Shown here: one piece after another, positions 15,573 through 24,468 of the stretch | Layout: each line of letters begins with the position of its first letter | How positions within the stretch are numbered: position 1 is the first letter of the stretch | Assembly: GCA_050031985.1 (NCBI GenBank) | Contig: JBNAIG010000031.1 | Span: 1-64,000, forward strand | Reading direction: 5' to 3' | From: SZUA-368 sp028533045 | Lineage (GTDB): Bacteria; Spirochaetota; Spirochaetia; DSM-2461 | DNA length: 64,000 bases | Position numbers and translations under genes: made by a program | Notes under the pieces: generated by a model | The model's input: only the letters and a program-made list of their open reading frames with translations | What the model was told of the DNA's origin: nothing | The model's database searches: none

Positions 15573-15929
15573 TTATTTCAGGGCAGCCTTTGACTGTTCT
15601 ACAACAGCGGCAAAAGCTTTGGGATCTTCCAGAGCCATAGCGGCGAGAGCTTTTCTGTTTAGCTCAATACCGGCTTTGTTCAATCCGTTAATAAACTGAG
15701 AGTAAGACATGTCCTGCTCTCTTACAGCGGCAGAGATACGAGCGATCCAGAGCTGTCTGAATTCTCTTTTCTTTACCTTTCTGTCACGGTAGGCGTACTG
15801 TCCCGCCTTCTTTACGGCATCCTTGGCCGTTCTGTGAAGCTTACTTCGTCGTCCCCAGTAACCTTTAGCCTCTTTCAGAACTTTTTTACGACGATTTTTT
15901 CGTCTTGTTCCGTCTACTGCTCTTGGCAT
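15573..15929 (-). CDS. rplT: 50S ribosomal protein L20
   Basis: This 118-residue basic protein has the L20 signature (MPRAVDGTRRKNRRKKVLKE, then GYWGRRSKLHRTAKDAV). L20 binds 23S rRNA early in 50S assembly and in several bacteria represses its own operon by binding the mRNA leader. It is the last gene of infC-rpmI-rplT, 12 bases after rpmI. Confidence 0.98.
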   Translation of the reverse strand: MPRAVDGTRRKNRRKKVLKEAKGYWGRRSKLHRTAKDAVKKAGQYAYRDRKVKKREFRQLWIARISAAVREQDMSYSQFINGLNKAGIELNRKALAAMALEDPKAFAAVVEQSKAALK

Positions 15930-15941
15930 TTGCTACCTTCC

Positions 15942-16139
15942 TTATGCGTAGGGTAAAAGTGTGTTAAGTCTAGGTACTTCTGCGTCACTGATAACGCTGG
16001 TATGTCTTAACTTTCTCTTTCTTTTGGCGGACTTTTTGGTCAGAATATGACGAGTTCCCTGGGATTTGTACTTAAACTTTCCCGAACCGGTCTTCTTGAA
16101 CCGTTTGGCCGCAGCCTTTTTGGATTTCATCTTAGGCAT
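15942..16139 (-). CDS. rpmI: 50S ribosomal protein L35
   Basis: This 65-residue basic protein begins MPKMKSKKAAAKRFKKTGSG and contains HILTKKSAKRKRKLR, both diagnostic of L35. It is a small protein of the large ribosomal subunit. It lies 15 bases after infC and 12 before rplT, the near-universal order. Confidence 0.98.
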   Translation of the reverse strand: MPKMKSKKAAAKRFKKTGSGKFKYKSQGTRHILTKKSAKRKRKLRHTSVISDAEVPRLNTLLPYA

Positions 16140-16154
16140 GTAAACACATCCTTT

Positions 16155-16673
16155 TTATTTTTTTCGGGGGCTTAACAGCATGGACATCATACGGCCTTCC
16201 ATTTGAGGCTTGTTGTCCACGTTGAAAGATCCCTCTTCCAGCCTTTTTAACAGGTTGTCTAGTACAACCTTACCTAACTCGGTATGAGCCAGTTCCCGTC
16301 CACGGAAACGGATCGTTACCTTACATTTGTTTCCTGCGTCCAGGAACTGCTGCACGTGCTTGGCTTTGAAGTCCAGATCGTGCTTGTCGATCTTGGGCTG
16401 CATTCTTACCTCTTTAAGCTTGGTAAGACTCTGCTTCTTCTTGGCTTCTCGCAGCTTCTTTTCCTGTTCGTACTTGTACTTGCCGTAATTGAGGAGTTTA
16501 CAAACGGGCGGCCGGGAAGTAGGAGCTACTTCTACAAGGTCAAGATCGGCCTCTTTGGCCATTGCCATTGCTTCCGTTGTGGGAACAATCCCTCTCTGTT
16601 CACCTTCACCGTCGATCAGGCGAACTTCTCTAACCCGGATTTGTTCATTAATCCTTAAATCTTTTACAGCCAA
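16155..16673 (-). CDS. infC: Translation initiation factor IF-3
   Basis: This 172-residue protein begins with (M)AVKDLRINEQIRVREVRLID and has the basic linker and C-domain (KVTIRFRGRELAHTELG) of IF-3. IF-3 checks start-codon and initiator-tRNA choice on the 30S subunit. The start is a TTG at 16673, six bases after AAAGGAG. In E. coli the infC start is AUU, which lets IF-3 discriminate against its own mRNA; a TTG here could work likewise. A terminator-like hairpin sits between the promoter and the start (see 16699-16734). Confidence 0.97.
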   Translation of the reverse strand: MAVKDLRINEQIRVREVRLIDGEGEQRGIVPTTEAMAMAKEADLDLVEVAPTSRPPVCKLLNYGKYKYEQEKKLREAKKKQSLTKLKEVRMQPKIDKHDLDFKAKHVQQFLDAGNKCKVTIRFRGRELAHTELGKVVLDNLLKRLEEGSFNVDNKPQMEGRMMSMLLSPRKK

Positions 16674-16698
16674 ACTTACTCCTTTGTACCAAACAGAA

Positions 16699-16734
16699 AA
16701 ACTGCGTCAGTTCTCTCATTTCTGTCCGCAGTTT
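16699..16734 (-). promoter_or_regulatory. Terminator-like hairpin in the infC leader
   Basis: On the - strand AAACTGCG (16734-16727) pairs with CGCAGTTT (16706-16699), directly followed by TTTCTGTTT. It lies downstream of a candidate promoter and 26 bases before the infC start. It may be an attenuator of the infC-rpmI-rplT operon or simply the terminator of the upstream helicase gene. Confidence 0.6.
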
Positions 16735-16737
16735 GGA

Positions 16738-16767
16738 AATATAACAGAAAACGGGCCGCCATGTCCA
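16738..16767 (-). promoter_or_regulatory. Candidate infC operon promoter
   Basis: TGGACA (16762-16767), an 18-base spacer and TATATT (16738-16743) lie just after the helicase stop. The start of transcription would be near 16731, inside the leader hairpin's first arm, so if the hairpin regulates, transcription may instead begin further upstream. Confidence 0.45.
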
Positions 16768-16777
16768 TATGGCTAGC

Positions 16778-18469
16778 CTATTTTCCTTTCTTTTTCTTGG
16801 GGTAACCCTTTTTTCCCGAGGGCTTTGCCTGAGATTTGTTTACGATGGATACCTTAAGTCGTCTTCCCCGGAAAGTTTGCCGGTTTAGGCGGGAAGCGAG
16901 GAATTCCACCTCGTCTGCCGCTACGTTGACAATGGAACTTGAGGGGCCAATGAGGATTTTACCCAGAGGAATCTTTCGTTTCCCCCCGTTTTTGTTTACC
17001 AGACCGATAATTTCCTGGGGCATGATCTTGTCCCGCTTGCCCACACTAATGGAAAGGGGGATGAAATCGCCTTCGAAGCGGTTTTGGGAAAAGTCGTTGC
17101 GCCCATCCCTATCCCGGCGGTCTCCCCTGTCTCGGTTCTGTCCGCTCGGGGATAAAATGTCTCTTTCCTTACCGTAGTAATCGAGGAAACGGTTAAATTC
17201 AAGAGAAACAAAGCGGTGGATGAGTTCTTCCCGGCTTACGGTTGAAAGTTTATCTTCTATGACATCCATAAAGGGGGATATCTGGCTTTCGTCCACATCG
17301 ACTCCTGTCACACGGTCAATCAGGTTCAGAAGCTGGGCCCGGCAGATCTCATCTCCGGTGGGAACATTGCGGTATTCGATGGAACGACCGATTATCCGTT
17401 CAATTTTTCTTATACGGTACTTTTCCTTCATGTGGATGATGGCGTAGGACCGTCCCTGTTTACCGGCACGACCGGTTCGGCCGGAGCGGTGGTTATATAC
17501 TTCGATCTCATCGGGGAGGTCGTAGTGGATAACATGGGTCAGGTCACTTACGTCCAGACCGCGGGCGGCGATATCGGTGGCCACCAGAAGCTGGAGGCTG
17601 CGGTCGCGGAATTTCTTCATAACGTATTCACGCTGATTCTGGGAAAGGTCGCCGTGGAGGGCGTCGGTGGGGTAGCCTTCCTTAATCATTTTATCGGCGA
17701 TGGTCTGACAACCGGCCCGTGTTCGGCAGAATACAATACCGTAGATGCCGGGGTGACTGTCTACCAGTCGTTTGAGGGCCTTGAATTTATCCTTGGCGTG
17801 AACCATGTAGCAGCTATGCTCTACGTTGGCGGAAGCTTTGTTCTTCTCTCCCGCAGCCACTTCCTGGGGATCCTTCATGTAGTTATCGGCGATGCGGGCT
17901 ACTTCGGGAGGCATGGTGGCGGAAAAGAGTAAATTCAGCCTGTCCTCGGGGGCCGCTTCCAGGATAGCGTCCAGTTCATCCTTGAATCCCATGTTTAACA
18001 TGATGTCCGCCTCATCAAGAACGAGGAAACGGAGGGTTTCGAGCCGGGCTTCGCCCTGTTTAATAAGGTCCAGAAGCCGGCCGGGGGTGGCTACGATGAT
18101 GTGGCTTCCCGCTTTAAGGGCTCTTTTTTGGGGAGGGAAGGGAGCACCACCGTAGATGGGAGTGATGCGGATACCCTGCATACGGGAAGCGAAACGTTCC
18201 ATCTCTCGGCAAATCTGCTGGCAGAGTTCACGGGTAGGGGACAGAATTAGTCCCTGGATTTCCCGTTTTTCCAGGTCAATCATATTCAGCATGGGCAGAC
18301 CGAATGAAGCGGTTTTACCCGATCCGGTTTCGGCCAGACCAATGATGTCCCTTTCTCCTTCGAGGATGAGAGGAATGGTCTTTTCCTGAATAGGTGTGGG
18401 CGATTCAAACCCCATGGCCTGTATGGCCTGTTGGATCTCTTCCCTCAAAGGGAATTCTTCAAATTTCAA
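16778..18469 (-). CDS. DEAD-box ATP-dependent RNA helicase with DbpA-type C-terminal domain
   Basis: This 563-residue protein shows Q motif and motif I AETGSGKT (about 46-53), Ia PTRELCQQ, TPGRLLD, DEAD (about 152-155), SAT, and the C-lobe motifs ARGLDVSDL and HRSGRTGRAG. The last 80 residues before a Lys-rich tail resemble the DbpA RNA-binding fold (LSISVGKRDKIMPQEIIGLV), which in E. coli targets 23S rRNA. A role in ribosome assembly or mRNA decay fits. The start is TTG at 18469 after GGAAGGAG. It precedes infC on the same strand. Confidence 0.93.
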   Translation of the reverse strand: MKFEEFPLREEIQQAIQAMGFESPTPIQEKTIPLILEGERDIIGLAETGSGKTASFGLPMLNMIDLEKREIQGLILSPTRELCQQICREMERFASRMQGIRITPIYGGAPFPPQKRALKAGSHIIVATPGRLLDLIKQGEARLETLRFLVLDEADIMLNMGFKDELDAILEAAPEDRLNLLFSATMPPEVARIADNYMKDPQEVAAGEKNKASANVEHSCYMVHAKDKFKALKRLVDSHPGIYGIVFCRTRAGCQTIADKMIKEGYPTDALHGDLSQNQREYVMKKFRDRSLQLLVATDIAARGLDVSDLTHVIHYDLPDEIEVYNHRSGRTGRAGKQGRSYAIIHMKEKYRIRKIERIIGRSIEYRNVPTGDEICRAQLLNLIDRVTGVDVDESQISPFMDVIEDKLSTVSREELIHRFVSLEFNRFLDYYGKERDILSPSGQNRDRGDRRDRDGRNDFSQNRFEGDFIPLSISVGKRDKIMPQEIIGLVNKNGGKRKIPLGKILIGPSSSIVNVAADEVEFLASRLNRQTFRGRRLKVSIVNKSQAKPSGKKGYPKKKKGK

Positions 18470-18613
18470 TATCTTTTCTCCTTCCTAAAAGACCGGGATC
18501 CTGGGAGAAAAGGCCTTGATTAGGGATGTTAGCTTCTAAATAACCGCCGTATCATAAGTTATTGCTACTCCACTGTCAATAAGCGAAGGGGCTAAATAAG
18601 AAATTAGCACCGA

Positions 18614-19393
18614 TTAGAAACCCAATCCCCCTTCCAGTCCAAAGCGTACCATCCCCTGGGCTTCAAAATAGTCGTTCTCAAATCCTTGAGTCGTTTCTCC
18701 TCCAAAAAGATAGGCCGTAGGCATAATGAAGGCTCCCAGGCGCATAAAGTCAGTCTGAATCAAATCGACTCCGGCAATGGCTCCCAGGGATAGTCCCCCC
18801 AGAGCATCGCTTGCTATTGTGTCATAACCGTCTGTCAGGGGATTTTCATAGCTCCAGGTCATGTAGATAGCCCCGATTCTTCCGCCCAAATAGGGGGAAA
18901 AGAAGGTTTGGTTGTTAAAAATGTAATAGCGGACATCCACACCGGCATTCAGGAGGAGGGCTCCGGAGCCTATCGATTGGTACAGATCGTGGGATTTATC
19001 GGTCCCCAGCCCGTGAATACCCACAAAGGGATAGACATCGACGGGGGTGTCATCACTTAAACCCAGGGCCAGTTCCATGCCGTTCTGCCTGTCAAAATAG
19101 GGTGTACCGTCCAGGCTCCCGGCGTAACGGAGTGTAAAAAATATTTCTCCCTCGTAAGGTTCGGAGGACACATATTCTCCCGTATCGGGCTCCTCCCGGG
19201 GGCGATTTTTTTCGTTGTTATCCGATTCCCACCAGGGATCGGGATCGTCGTCTACTTCCCGGCTTCCCTCGTGGTCGTCCCGTGCCTTGTCCATGGCGTC
19301 GGAGAGACTGCCTCTGTTGTGGGAAGAAGAGGTGGTACATCCGGTAATCAATAATAATGCTGTCAGGAATGAGATAATTAAGAACCCTTTCAT
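18614..19393 (-). CDS. Lipoprotein with beta-barrel-like C-terminal region
   Basis: This 259-residue protein has a lipoprotein signal peptide with lipobox LITGC (Cys 19), then an acidic linker of about 50 residues (DDDPDPWWESDNNEKN). A beta-rich region of about 180 residues ends in Phe (LEGGLGF), which resembles a small outer-membrane beta-barrel. I recognise no family. The promoter TTGTTA-N17-TATAAT ends six bases before the ATG, so the mRNA may be leaderless. An operator-like palindrome lies upstream (19442-19458). Confidence 0.8.
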   Translation of the reverse strand: MKGFLIISFLTALLLITGCTTSSSHNRGSLSDAMDKARDDHEGSREVDDDPDPWWESDNNEKNRPREEPDTGEYVSSEPYEGEIFFTLRYAGSLDGTPYFDRQNGMELALGLSDDTPVDVYPFVGIHGLGTDKSHDLYQSIGSGALLLNAGVDVRYYIFNNQTFFSPYLGGRIGAIYMTWSYENPLTDGYDTIASDALGGLSLGAIAGVDLIQTDFMRLGAFIMPTAYLFGGETTQGFENDYFEAQGMVRFGLEGGLGF

Positions 19394-19399
19394 GTCATT

Positions 19400-19428
19400 A
19401 TTATAGAGCGGTAGAGGGAAAATAACAA
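19400..19428 (-). promoter_or_regulatory. Promoter of the lipoprotein gene, probably leaderless
   Basis: TTGTTA (19423-19428), 17-base spacer, TATAAT (19400-19405), then AATGAC and the ATG at 19393. The distance places the transcription start at or next to the A of the ATG. No Shine-Dalgarno is present. Confidence 0.75.
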
Positions 19429-19441
19429 AAAAAATATTACA

Positions 19442-19458
19442 GGGACATTATATGTCCC
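19442..19458. promoter_or_regulatory. Operator-like palindrome in a divergent spacer
   Basis: GGGACAT-TAT-ATGTCCC, perfect seven-base arms with a 3-base centre. It lies between the lipoprotein promoter (-) and the small membrane-peptide gene (+), so one regulator could act on both. Confidence 0.5.
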
Positions 19459-19503
19459 ACAATGGGTAATAAGATGGAGCTGTAAGATAAAAGGAGGCCA
19501 AAC

Positions 19504-19617
19504 ATGATATGGCAGAACATCATTAATCATATACTTTCCCTTTTCTCTCTGGCTGTTTTAGGACTGACCCTTCCCGCCTTAATTGTGGCGGTGAAGCAGT
19601 TGTGGCAGGATCATTGA
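19504..19617 (+). CDS. Small membrane protein, 37 residues
   Basis: The frame MIWQNIINHILSLFSLAVLG... ends in VKQLWQDH and is almost entirely one hydrophobic helix (about residues 9-31), so it would be a single-span membrane peptide. The ATG at 19504 follows a full AAGGAGG Shine-Dalgarno by six bases, which is hard to explain unless it is translated. It ends 40 bases before the carboxypeptidase gene. It is below usual annotation size. No family recognised. Confidence 0.65.
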   Translation: MIWQNIINHILSLFSLAVLGLTLPALIVAVKQLWQDH

Positions 19618-19656
19618 CGTTCCGGGATGGGGAAAATATAATGGTTTCCCTAACAC

Positions 19657-20880
19657 ATGAATATTATGCGAATGAAAATTTTACTAGCCCTATTTCTTAT
19701 TACTGCCGCCAAGGGGGTATTTGCCCAGGTTCCTCCGGAACTTATGGCGGAAGGGGCGGTTGTGATGGATTACCTGACCGGCCGGGTTCTTTACGAAAAG
19801 GAAGGGGATGTCTACCGGGCTCCCGCTTCCATGACCAAGCTGATTACTCTTTACCTGGGGTGCGAAGCGGTGGAGAAGGGGGACTTTGCCCTGGATACGC
19901 CGGTGACGGTGACCGAGGGGGGATCGGCCTTTTCTCGGCCTGAGGGTTCCTCTCTCATGCTGCTTGAAGAGGGGCAGGTCCTCGATTATTTGACCCTTTT
20001 GCAGGGGATTGCCGTCTCCTCCGGGAATGACGGGGCCTACCAGCTGGCCGAATTGGTGGCGGGAAATAGTGACGACTTTGTGGGACGGATGAATCTGCTT
20101 GTTTATTCCATGGGATACGAGCAGATGTACTTTGAAGATCCCGACGGCTGGAGCGAGAATAATCGGGTTTCCCCCGTCTCTTATGCTGACTTTTCCCGCC
20201 ATTATATCGAAGCCTTTCCCTGGGCCCTGGAACAGCTTCATTCAGTCAAGGAGCTCACCTACCCCAAGGAAGAGAACATGGCTCCGGGAGGTCAGATTCA
20301 GTCTTCCCGAACCAAAAAGAACACCAACTGGCTTCTGGGGAAGGTAGAAGGGGTGGACGGTCTAAAGTCCGGTTATATAGATGAGTCGGGCTTTAACTTC
20401 GCCGCCACGGCCCAACGGGGAGAGACTCGGTTAATTACGGTGGTAATGGGAATTTTCCCCGAACATTATTGGGAGGGATTGGAGATTCGGGCGGCCGAGT
20501 CGGAGGCCCTTCTTGAGTACGGATTTTCCCATTGGGAGACTCAACCGCTGCCTGATTTTTCTGTGCCCGTTAAGGTCTATTCCGGTGAGGAAGAAGAAAT
20601 CAGCCTGATTCCGGAAGAAATCCCTCTCTTTACCTATGGAGAGGCCGAATTGGACAGACTGACACGGACCTGGGAGACGGACGATTGGCTGAGGGCACCC
20701 CTGGAACAGGGAACTGTGGGAGGCCGGATTGTCTGGTATTTTGACGGCGAACCGGTGGGGGAAGCCGATTTGGTTAGTGAAAGGGACGTTAAAAAGGGCG
20801 CTTTCTTTCACAATTTTATTGATCTTTTTGAAATCCTGTTCTATAACATATCACACGATAAGAAACAGGGGGAGGAGTAG
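19657..20880 (+). CDS. D-alanyl-D-alanine carboxypeptidase (S11 penicillin-binding protein)
   Basis: This 407-residue exported protein has a signal peptide ending near GVFAQ (residue 24). The S11 active site is complete: SMTK (58-61), SGN (122-124) and KSG near residue 230 in LKSGYID. It trims the terminal D-Ala from peptidoglycan pentapeptides in the periplasm. A PBP5-type C-terminal beta domain and a final hydrophobic or amphipathic stretch (FFHNFIDLFEILFYN) may anchor it to the membrane. Three ATG codons (19657, 19666, 19672) are possible starts; none has a good Shine-Dalgarno. Confidence 0.93.
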   Translation: MNIMRMKILLALFLITAAKGVFAQVPPELMAEGAVVMDYLTGRVLYEKEGDVYRAPASMTKLITLYLGCEAVEKGDFALDTPVTVTEGGSAFSRPEGSSLMLLEEGQVLDYLTLLQGIAVSSGNDGAYQLAELVAGNSDDFVGRMNLLVYSMGYEQMYFEDPDGWSENNRVSPVSYADFSRHYIEAFPWALEQLHSVKELTYPKEENMAPGGQIQSSRTKKNTNWLLGKVEGVDGLKSGYIDESGFNFAATAQRGETRLITVVMGIFPEHYWEGLEIRAAESEALLEYGFSHWETQPLPDFSVPVKVYSGEEEEISLIPEEIPLFTYGEAELDRLTRTWETDDWLRAPLEQGTVGGRIVWYFDGEPVGEADLVSERDVKKGAFFHNFIDLFEILFYNISHDKKQGEE

Positions 20881-20883
20881 AGA

Positions 20884-21693
20884 ATGAATCAGGATCAGGT
20901 TAAGGAAAAACTGCTGGAAATAGACGGGGACGTAGCTGAATTCAGCCTTATCTTTTCCGGTAAGCAGAGTAAGAAGGTGGACGGCCTTTACTATCCGGAT
21001 AATCATGAAATTATCATTCATAACAAGAACTTCGAAGAGGACAATTCCCTCATGTATACGGCGATCCACGAGTTTGCCCATCATGTTCAGTTTACCCGTT
21101 TTGCCAAGGAGACCACTCCCCGGGCCCATCATACTGTCATGTTTTGGGATATTTTCCATAAGCTGCTTAAAACGGCCGAAGAAAAGGGTATTTATGTCAA
21201 TGTTTACGAGTCGGACCCCCGCTTTAAGGAACTGACCGACAAGATTAAGACAAACTACCTGACCAAGAACGGTGAGTTAATGAAGGAATTCGGTAAGCTT
21301 TTGATTCAGGCCCTCGATCTATGCCAACAGAAACATGCTATTTTTGAAGATTACGTAGACCGGGCCCTGGGGATGAACCGAACCACCGCCAAATCGGCCA
21401 TGCAGATGTTTGCCCGTGATGTGGATCCCAATATTGGTTATGACAATATGAAAGTCGTGGCTTCCATTAAGGAGCCCAAACAGCGCCAAGACGCGATTCA
21501 GGCTTTTAAGGAAGGCCATAGTCAGAATGAGGTTCGTCAGGCCATTAAAGAGAGCCGCCCCGAACCTAAAATGACCGTAAAAAAACTGGAATCCCAGAAA
21601 AAACGCATCGAAAAGAGCATTGAAGACATGCAGCAGCGCCTTGTTGATGTGGAAGACCGGATTGTGGCGATGATGGCGGCGGAAGAGGAGTAA
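20884..21693 (+). CDS. Metallopeptidase-like protein with HEFAHH motif and helical C-terminal region
   Basis: This 269-residue cytoplasmic protein has a zinc-site motif AIHEFAHH (near 60-67), with a further His pair in RAHHTVMFWDIFHK. That is a pattern like SprT or IrrE-type minigluzincins. The C-terminal half is helical. The segment around YVDRALGMNRTTAKSAMQMF could be a helix-turn-helix, and it ends in a coiled coil (KKLESQKKRIEKSIEDMQQR). IrrE/ImmA-type proteins cleave repressors, but no repressor gene lies here. It starts 3 bases after the carboxypeptidase stop. Function is not established. Confidence 0.75.
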   Translation: MNQDQVKEKLLEIDGDVAEFSLIFSGKQSKKVDGLYYPDNHEIIIHNKNFEEDNSLMYTAIHEFAHHVQFTRFAKETTPRAHHTVMFWDIFHKLLKTAEEKGIYVNVYESDPRFKELTDKIKTNYLTKNGELMKEFGKLLIQALDLCQQKHAIFEDYVDRALGMNRTTAKSAMQMFARDVDPNIGYDNMKVVASIKEPKQRQDAIQAFKEGHSQNEVRQAIKESRPEPKMTVKKLESQKKRIEKSIEDMQQRLVDVEDRIVAMMAAEEE

Positions 21694-21741
21694 ATCCGAT
21701 TTTCCCCATCCCCGTCGCCTATATAAACAACACGCTGGTTT

Positions 21742-24468
21742 TCAGCTTTCAGCTTTCCCCAACAGCTCCAATATGTAGTGGCCGTAGCCCAGATTTTCCG
21801 CAGCCTGCACCGGCGATTCTCCCTTACCGTTAATCGCTTCTTTATCGGCTCCTTCCGATAGGATTATTTCTATAACCGCATCGGGCGCCTGTGAGGCCAG
21901 GGCGTAGTGGAGGGGGGTATTCCCTTCATTGTTGATGCCGTTGATTGTGTCTTCCCGGAGGATGTTATCCAGGGTTACGGGGCCCACTTCCATGGCCAGG
22001 GAGAGGGGGGTGTCGCCCACCTTGTTCTGGGCGAAAATATCTCCTTGCCAATCGAGGAGCAGGTTAATCATTTCTCCGTTTTCGCTGTCGATTGACTGGA
22101 GGACGGAAGCGTGTAGTACGGTGTTTCCCCGCAGGTCGCGCTTGTTGATTCCCGCTCCATGGATCAGGAGGAAGTTCACCAAATCAACGGAACTTTCCAT
22201 TACGGCATAAAAGAGTGGGGTGAATCCGTTTTTGTCAATTGGGTCCACCTGGGCATTCTTATCCAGAAGGTAGGCGGCGCCGTTGGTGGAAACTTCCTTT
22301 ACGGCCTGATGGAGAGGGGCGATTCCCTCGTTATTCTTCTGATCTACCGAGAGCCCCCCGGCTACGAGTATATCTCCTATGACCCAGTTAACATTTTCCG
22401 ACTTTACCAGAAAATGCATAAGCGTATTGCCCGATTTGTCGGCTATGGTTAAGTCGGCACCGTTCTCCAGAAGAAGTTCAACCGCTTCAAGAGAGTTTTC
22501 TTCCACTGCCGTAAAGAGAGGTGTCTGTCCCATGTTGTTCAGATGTTCGATCTGGGCACCCTGGGCAATGAGCAGTTTAAGGAGGGGCAGGTGATACTCT
22601 TTAATCGCATGGAACAGAGGGGTATTTCCTCCCAGATCCAAGGTTTCTATGAGATTGTGCCCATCGGTCAGGTATCGGATAGAAAAGTCGCTTCCCCGGA
22701 CAAAGGCCATGTGCAGGGCTGTTTCGCCCGCATTATTGGCCAGATACATATCGGATCCCAGGCCGGTAAGGGTGTTGGCTGTTTTCCAGTAAAAACTCTC
22801 GATGGCGCTATGGAGAGGGGTCATTCCCCGGGCATTACGCTGATTGGGATCGGCTCCCAAGCTTACCATGTACTCCATTTTTTCCTGGGTCAGTTCATCC
22901 AGGGGATAGGTGGCGGCATAGTGTAGGGCCGAATTTCCTTCCACATCCTGGAGGGCCAGGTTGCGGGGAGTAAAAAAGTTGCGCATAAGGTCCATGTCGC
23001 CGGAAAGGGCGAGAAGGACAGAGGACTGATTATTACGGTTAACTGCGAAAATATCGGAGAAAGGGGTTAGATAGAGAATGAGGTCCGCCCGTTCTCCGGT
23101 GAGGGCATAGATTAGAGGGATGCTTCCATCGCTGTTGCGTATGTTGGCATCGGCCCCTTTTCCCACGAGATGTTCAATCAGACTTCGGCTCAAGCCGTAC
23201 TGTACGGCCAGGTGAAGGGCTGTATTGCCGTGGATATCCTGCTGGTTGATATTGGCGCCCCGGCCCATGAGAATATCAATCATTGTGGCGTAGTTGTTCA
23301 GGCCAATGGCGGCATGAAGGGGGGGCTGTTCAAAGTTATCCGGCATATTTACGTCTGCCCCGTTGTCCATAAGGGTTGTAGCAATTGCTTCATGACCGCC
23401 TCGCACGGCGAAAAGGAGGGGAGTGCCACCCTGGGAGTCTTTAATATTCATATTAGGAGAGTAACGGCGGATCATCAATTCCAGAAGCCCTTCGTGGCCC
23501 ATCATGGCAGCCATATGGAGAGGGGTGACCCCTTCTCCCATGTCCATGGTTATGTCATCGCCGCGAAAGAGATCGGTTATATAGGAAAATTCCCGCATGC
23601 TACTTCGTCGGGAACCTTGTTCTGCAAGATATTCTGCTATGAGTGCGTGGTTATAACTCCTTTTGAAGTTAAGAGCTATATCTATGGGAAGCCGTCCTTC
23701 CGCATCGGTAATATTCATGGGAGTTTTATCGAGTTCCATGAAATATTCACAAAGGGTTTTGTCTCCCGATTCTACGGCTCGGTGGAGTAAAGGAAAGGGT
23801 TTGTCAAAGGAGAGGCTATAGTTTTCTTCTCTAACTATGGCTCGGATCATATCCAAATCCCTTTTTTCCAGGGCCTGGATGGCGGGACGGGATCCTGTTC
23901 CCGATTCAAAGTAAATATTCGCTCCCTTATCTACCAGGTAGGAGGCGATTTCCCTAAAACCTTCTTCCACGGCAATATTCAAGCCCGATCGACCCTCTCC
24001 GTCGGCCACATCAATATCATCCATAAAGGGAGTCAGCTCTTCCACTATGGCAAGGTCGTTATTCATAACCCCGTAGTGGAGGGGGTAGGCTCCCTCATTA
24101 TCTACGACAAGGGGGTCGGCGTCCCATTTAAGAAAAAGGTCAACCAATTCACGGTTATCTCTTTTGGCACTGAGAAGAAGGGGCGTTTCGCCGGAACTGT
24201 TTTTGGCGTCCGGTGCGGCCATGCTGTTGAGCAGGAGCAAGCTCATCTGCTTACTGTTTTTTTCTACCGCCCGGTGAAGGGGATAAATCCCCTGGCTATT
24301 GGCTTTATTCACCTCAGGCGATTCGGAAAGGAGGTAACGCTTCAAACCTTCCACATCGCCCGAATCGAGATAGGCGAAGACTGCCGGTTCACCGGGTTCC
24401 TCGGGCTTACCACCGGCAAAAAGGGGAAGAACCATTATAAAAAGTAAAAGGGGTAGAAGTTTTTTCAT
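21742..24468 (-). CDS. Exported ankyrin-repeat protein
   Basis: This 908-residue protein has a signal peptide (MKKLLPLLLFIMVLPLFAGG). About 25 ankyrin repeats then fill nearly the whole chain, with many copies of the G-x-TPL-x-x-A and G-A-D-x-N patterns. Ankyrin stacks mediate protein-protein contact; an exported protein of this size would be a periplasmic or surface scaffold. I use the ATG at 24468, 11 bases after AGGAG, because it opens directly into the signal peptide; the frame extends to 24501. It is convergent with the metallopeptidase-like gene. Confidence 0.9.
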   Translation of the reverse strand: MKKLLPLLLFIMVLPLFAGGKPEEPGEPAVFAYLDSGDVEGLKRYLLSESPEVNKANSQGIYPLHRAVEKNSKQMSLLLLNSMAAPDAKNSSGETPLLLSAKRDNRELVDLFLKWDADPLVVDNEGAYPLHYGVMNNDLAIVEELTPFMDDIDVADGEGRSGLNIAVEEGFREIASYLVDKGANIYFESGTGSRPAIQALEKRDLDMIRAIVREENYSLSFDKPFPLLHRAVESGDKTLCEYFMELDKTPMNITDAEGRLPIDIALNFKRSYNHALIAEYLAEQGSRRSSMREFSYITDLFRGDDITMDMGEGVTPLHMAAMMGHEGLLELMIRRYSPNMNIKDSQGGTPLLFAVRGGHEAIATTLMDNGADVNMPDNFEQPPLHAAIGLNNYATMIDILMGRGANINQQDIHGNTALHLAVQYGLSRSLIEHLVGKGADANIRNSDGSIPLIYALTGERADLILYLTPFSDIFAVNRNNQSSVLLALSGDMDLMRNFFTPRNLALQDVEGNSALHYAATYPLDELTQEKMEYMVSLGADPNQRNARGMTPLHSAIESFYWKTANTLTGLGSDMYLANNAGETALHMAFVRGSDFSIRYLTDGHNLIETLDLGGNTPLFHAIKEYHLPLLKLLIAQGAQIEHLNNMGQTPLFTAVEENSLEAVELLLENGADLTIADKSGNTLMHFLVKSENVNWVIGDILVAGGLSVDQKNNEGIAPLHQAVKEVSTNGAAYLLDKNAQVDPIDKNGFTPLFYAVMESSVDLVNFLLIHGAGINKRDLRGNTVLHASVLQSIDSENGEMINLLLDWQGDIFAQNKVGDTPLSLAMEVGPVTLDNILREDTINGINNEGNTPLHYALASQAPDAVIEIILSEGADKEAINGKGESPVQAAENLGYGHYILELLGKAES

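Noticed and set aside
19602..19943. 113-residue open frame overlapping the carboxypeptidase start
   Set aside because: Gly/Arg-rich shadow frame of a gene with all S11 motifs; no ribosome site.
21319..21519. Small - strand frames opposite the metallopeptidase and ankyrin genes
   Set aside because: They lack ribosome sites and mirror the codon periodicity of the coding strand.
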